Origin: Scortum barcoo
Taxonomy: Eukaryota; Chordata; Actinopteri; Centrarchiformes; Terapontidae
Reading direction: 5' to 3'
DNA: 64,000 nt
Assembly (NCBI GenBank): GCA_023238725.1
Contig: CM041553.1
Location: forward strand, 22,270,001 to 22,334,000
A model generated the notes under the pieces. That model ran no database searches. It saw nothing but the letters and a program-made list of their open reading frames with translations, and had not been told where the DNA came from. Position 1 is the first letter of the stretch. Every line of letters starts with the position of its first letter. Positions 59,935 through 64,000 of the stretch are shown in pieces. Position numbers and translations under genes: made by a program.

Positions 59935-60065
59935 CTGATCTGCAGGATGGACGCACAGGAGGACGCTTACACAAGGTTTAATGTGTACAAAGTGTTCCGG
60001 GAGGTGGGACGCACGGCACATCATGACCAATCAGGTGCTTTCGTGCAAAGCGTTGACCAATAGAA
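59935..60065 (-). promoter_or_regulatory. atp5mk: Promoter and non-coding first exon of the atp5mk-like gene
   Basis: A minus-strand donor (CAGATCA|gtaagtac) near 59,935 ends a short non-coding exon. Two CCAAT boxes (GACCAATCAGG and GACCAATAG on the plus strand, near 60,027 and 60,057) lie upstream in GC-richer sequence, as in many nuclear genes for mitochondrial proteins. An acceptor TGTCTCCAG sits just before the ATG exon. Confidence 0.55.
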
Positions 60066-60529
60066 TGCAGGCTGATGGGCGGGGCTTTCATGCGATTTCA
60101 CAAACTGCTGCTCCAAGTACCTGCTGGTCCTGCAGTCAGCCACAAGAGGGCGCAATGTGAAAGGACAAGGTGAGGTTGAGCAACTTCTGAGAATCACACT
60201 TTGTTTTATGGGATGGGTCTCATAATTCCTTCAAATGTTCCTAATTATTTTCTTATTTTCTTATAACTCTTTATAAATGACTTGACTTGCACTGGATTAA
60301 GTTATTTTACTCAAATAAAAGTACCTTCATATTGGCCAGTGGTGCTGTATGAAAACTTCATACACCATTCATACGTCATTTACACCAGCGCTTCAGACCT
60401 TTTAGTGTGTCAAAGTAAGCAACAAAATAAAACAGTCAATTATTTTTTAATTAACAAATTAACTGATTAACATATTCACACAAGAACTACGCACAATTTT
60501 GAGGCATCATTTTATGCAAATATTGTACT

Positions 60530-60960
60530 TTTTATTCCACTACATTTATGTAAGAGCTATAGTTACTTTTTAGATGATACATACAATACAAAACAAAAAC
60601 AAAACATCAACATCTTAAACTACCCAAAAGTATATGAGGTAGTGAAAACTGGCTGCACTTCAACCAACTGAAACAATAGTGTCATATATTAATATAATAA
60701 TTCAATAACAAGTGTTCAAGGGTTCATTTATTTATTATTATATAACGCAAGCAAGTTCAAATTCACATTGTAGTCTCACACACAAACACACACACACACA
60801 CAGAAAACACAAACAAAGAGGAACAAGAAACACTGACGGGGGTAATTCTGCACATAATGAGCACTTTTATTTTTGATTCTTTAAATACAGTTTGTTGCCA
60901 GTGCCTTTGTCCTTTTACTTCAGTAAAATTTTGAATGCAGAACTTTTACTTGTGTATTTA
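60530..60960 (+). repeat. Dispersed fish repeat (same family), copy 2
   Basis: It has TTTTTATTCCACTACATTTA, a TAAGAGCTATAGTTACTTTT stretch, CAAAAGTATATGAGG and AATTCTGCACATAATGAGCA in the family order, interrupted by a (CA)n run near 60,780-60,800. Confidence 0.6.
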
Positions 60961-61084
60961 TAGTGTGGTTTCGCTCATGGCACCATGTTAGTCTCTTGTT
61001 CTCTGATTTGAGTCCACCCATAATTATAGGGTACATAGGACACATGAAATAAAGCAATGCCTTCATTTTAAACAAGTCATCTGC

Positions 61085-62095
61085 AGTAGTGGAAAGTAAC
61101 TTAGAACATTTACTTTATTGTTGTACTTAAGTAAAATTCTGAGCTTTACTTATGTCTATTTTATGGTACTTTATACTTCTACTCCACAACATTTATTTAA
61201 CCACATTAGTCAGGAGGTGCTTTGTAGATTCAGATTATTAATGCAGAATATAAACCAACTAATAAATTATGATATATTATAATGGGTTGATCTATCCAGC
61301 AGTATATAAGGTAGTTAGAATCAGAGTCATGAGCACATTAATGCACCATCCAGTAATATAAGGTATGTGATTCTAAAATGGACCATTCTGCATAATGAGT
61401 GCATTTATTTTTGGTGTTTTCAGTACAGATGGGTGAATAGAGAACATAGAGTGTCAGTAAGATGTTGGGCTACCACGTTCCATGTTCCCTTTTTTGGTGT
61501 TTTGATGATGGTGGTGTCTGACACATTTGCCCAAACTCTCCCATAGGTGTTCGAGTGGGTTGAGATCTGGTGACTGTGAAGGCCGCAGCATATGATTCAC
61601 ATCAGTTTCATATTAATCAACTCATTCAGTGACCTCTTGTGCCCTGTGGGTGGGGACATCCTGTGGAGAGCCACTCCCATCAAGATAGAAATGTTTCATC
61701 ACAGGAAGGTGACTTCCTTCCAAGAGGACAAGTGGACCCAAACCATCCCCCAAAAATATCCCAGACAGCATAAAAAGCTAATAGATCTGCATTTGTTATG
61801 TTTTGTTATGTTTTAAATAAGTTTTTCCTTTTCCTTCTGTATATTTTGATAATACAATTGTACTTTTATTTAAAGGTCCAGGGTGAAGAGTTTAGTGACA
61901 TCTAACAGTGAGGTTGCAGGTCGCAACTAACTGAATATCCCTCCCCTCACCTCTCCTTTTCCGGGCGTCTTTATACTTTTACTTAAATACAAGTTGAAAT
62001 GCAGGACTTTTATCAGTAACCAAGTATTTCTACACTGGTATTGCTACTTTCTCTGACATAGATCTGAGTAATTTTTTCTTCCATCATTGGTTCTG
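61085..62095 (+). repeat. Dispersed fish repeat (same family), copy 3, interrupted
   Basis: The first half (61,085-61,430) carries TTATGGTACTTTATACTTC, CAGATTCAGATTATTAATG, CCAGCAGTATATAAGG and CATTCTGCATAATGAGTGC. The matching end (AAGTATTTCTACACTGGTAT, TGAGTAATTTTTTCTTCCA) resumes near 61,975. About 540 bp of other repeats, including the element at 61,874-61,968, lie between, so this looks like a nested insertion. Confidence 0.6.
61874..61968 (-). repeat. Short dispersed repeat, reverse copy
   Basis: AAAGGTCCAGGGTGAAGAG, TTTAGTGACATCTAACAGTG, GGTTGCAGGTCGCAACTAAC, TATCCCTCCCCTCACCTC: this is the reverse complement of the repeat at 58,040-58,148, 3.7 kb away. Confidence 0.65.
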
Positions 62096-64000
62096 TGGTT
62101 AGTCTACATCAGCGAAAACAGTCTCATCAGTGAAGAACATCTGAGGGTTGTTTTGCTTTTAGTCAGTGAAATATGGCTTCAACAGACAGTAAAGGTAACA
62201 GCAGCTACTAACTCGCTGACTTACAGCTGTAGAAACTAAGAAATAAGAAACATGTCAGACTTACTCACAGTCAGTAATGTGCTGATGACACTGAAGCTGG
62301 CGTTAAAATTAATATTGCATTCACTGACAGAGGCCAGTCACTTGTCAACAAATCACTGTGAGCTAAGGCCCTGTGTGAATGCAGTCGCTGGTTTAAAAGT
62401 CTGATTCAGATTTACATGCAGCAGAAATCTTTCACCAACATCTGGCTTTAGGTTACCAAGGAGGGCTTGTTTTGTCCTCAGTCTCTAAAGGCCTCAGTGT
62501 CTTATTTAGAGGGTTAATGAACACACCCACTGTCCAGAATTTGTGCATGGGCATGAAAACTGGCAAAGCTCCAAGTTCTTTTCTTCGTCTTCCCACTTCT
62601 GCATCCACAGTTCAGGTTCAGTGCTAAACTGCAGAGAAAAAAGGAGTGTGACTGAAGCTGGGATCAAGTTCACAACAACAACCTGGACAGGTCTGCACAG
62701 AGTTTCACTCCATGTAAATGCAATCCTTGAATTTCTAAACTTGTGTATCAACTTGTTGTTGACAGTATGATCCCTCCACACTCTCACCATAAAGACCTGT
62801 GTCTCGACCAAAATTTGAGGACAGCCACCTCCCTCCAGCCAAAAGACTCTTTTCCTGGTGCATGTCATGTTTCACAACCTTGTTCGGTTTGGGCGAACTG
62901 TAAAATCAGTCCTAAGTGTTCTTTCCATCTCTGCTGCCCTTTTCAGACTAAACCATCAGGTTTTCAAACAGGTTTTAACACTGATGATTTGAGAGGCTGG
63001 AATCTTTCTGAGGGCCATTTTTAACTCACCCTCATCAGTTTAGATGATTAATTTATTTATTATTGGATGTTATTTCTTATATAAGGCCTCTCCCCTTCTC
63101 AACTAATATTTACTAATCAAATATTAATACCAAACTGCACTCAACAGTAACAAATATGTTGTAGTTTGTTAAATAGTAATTGATTTTTAAATATAATTTT
63201 TCAATTCTAGTGTTTATTTTTTATTCATGACATTTTATTGTTATTATTATTATTATTTTGTATTTTATATTTAGATTTTTTAAAGAAAAATATGAGTAAA
63301 ACACCTGTTGAAATGTTAGTAAATAATCTAAAAATCTGAGAGATTATCAGTTGATTATTCCCCCAAAATATGAGTTAAATATCCAAGAAAATATTTGTAA
63401 AATATCAGAAAAATTATGTTTAATCAGGTGGATAATATTAGATAATATTAATACCTGTGGGATGAACACAGAGGCAGAGATGGGTGGAGTCTCTAGTCTG
63501 TGAGGTCAAACCCCTTTTAGTGTTACAGCACTGATTAATGGTGTGTTTGGTGCACACAGTCAGACTTTTTAAATTGTGATTTCTTACACAGCTTTCTGTT
63601 TTTCCATTAAATGCTTTTGCGCAGTTAAACTGTATGACTGCTAGTTTGATTGTTGTGAGCAGATGACAGATGAACACCTTTTCACATAAACCTGTAACAT
63701 TACAGGTTCAAACATTCGAGAGAGGCAGCGGTTTCTATTTTTCACACACAACCTCCTACGCACAACATGACAGCTCCAGGCAGATTAAAGGGACAATCCC
63801 ACCACCTAAATTCAAGATACACCAGCAGACATTTTAATGAGTGGATTAACTAAATAGCTGTTATTGTTTTCTGGACATCAGCAAGAAACATATCTAAAAA
63901 AGTGAAATCATACACAGATTGTGCTATTTAGACATTGTGGTAAATGTTAAAATACAGTGTAATAGTAGCACAATTAGGAAAATGTCATAATGTCAGATCT

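Larger units (their letters stand above)
60100..64000. other. Repeat-rich intergenic end of the window
   Basis: No gene is recognised. Besides the repeats listed separately, 61,440-61,760 carries GTTGAGATCTGGTGACTGTG and similar phrases seen in dispersed fish repeats. A 120-codon minus-strand ORF at 62,506-62,868 has no motif I recognise. Confidence 0.5.

Noticed and set aside
62506..62868. 120-codon minus-strand frame
   Set aside because: Normal complexity but no motif, no nearby splice partners or promoter found, and it lies among repeats. Kept only as a mention in the intergenic entry.
1..64000. CRISPR arrays, operons, tRNA or rRNA genes
   Set aside because: None seen; the tandem repeats are microsatellites or minisatellites and the gene structure is eukaryotic.

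Overview
This is a vertebrate nuclear window, almost certainly from a teleost fish and probably percomorph-like. It shows GT-AG introns, dense (CA)n microsatellites, fish-type LINE fragments and several short dispersed repeats familiar from fish genomes. No bacterial or viral genes are seen. Gene models were built by hand from splice sites, reading phase and family resemblance. No database search was possible.

Layout: (1) 1-5,756 (+): last five exons of chtf18 (alternative RFC clamp-loader subunit), with a possible 55-residue membrane micropeptide ORF in an intron. (2) 5,870-about 8,990 (-): gng13 (G-protein gamma 13), convergent with chtf18; its two coding exons are complete and a 5' UTR exon lies in a GC-rich block near 8.7-9.1 kb. 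(3) about 10,050-12,150 (-): a six-exon transcript hosting three related C/D-box snoRNAs. It resembles the SNHG19/SNORD60 locus, which lies close to CASKIN1 in human. (4) about 13,985-43,480 (-): complete caskin1, 22 coding exons, 1,291 residues: ankyrin repeats, SH3, CASK-binding motif, two SAM domains, proline-rich region and conserved C-terminal peptide. (5) 47,114-about 52,560 (-): a socs1-type cytokine-signalling inhibitor with interferon-response elements, two introns in the coding region, and a frame break just before the SOCS box. (6) 53,640-about 59,980 (-): a small gene related to the ATP synthase subunit DAPIT/USMG5 (atp5mk), with a LINE fragment in its large intron. (7) 60,100-64,000: repeat-rich, no recognised gene.

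The neighbourhood chtf18-gng13 and snoRNA host-caskin1 matches two nearby parts of human 16p13.3, which supports the assignments. The genes serve unrelated roles (DNA replication, sensory G-protein signalling, ribosome modification, synaptic scaffolding, cytokine feedback, mitochondrial ATP synthase), so this is a syntenic block and not a functional cluster.

The points most worth a second look are the socs1 frame break, the interferon-element pair upstream of it, the tripled snoRNA, an unexplained phase-incompatible exon-like segment in caskin1, a 77-bp mini-intron in caskin1, and a 35-bp duplication of a caskin1 splice acceptor.
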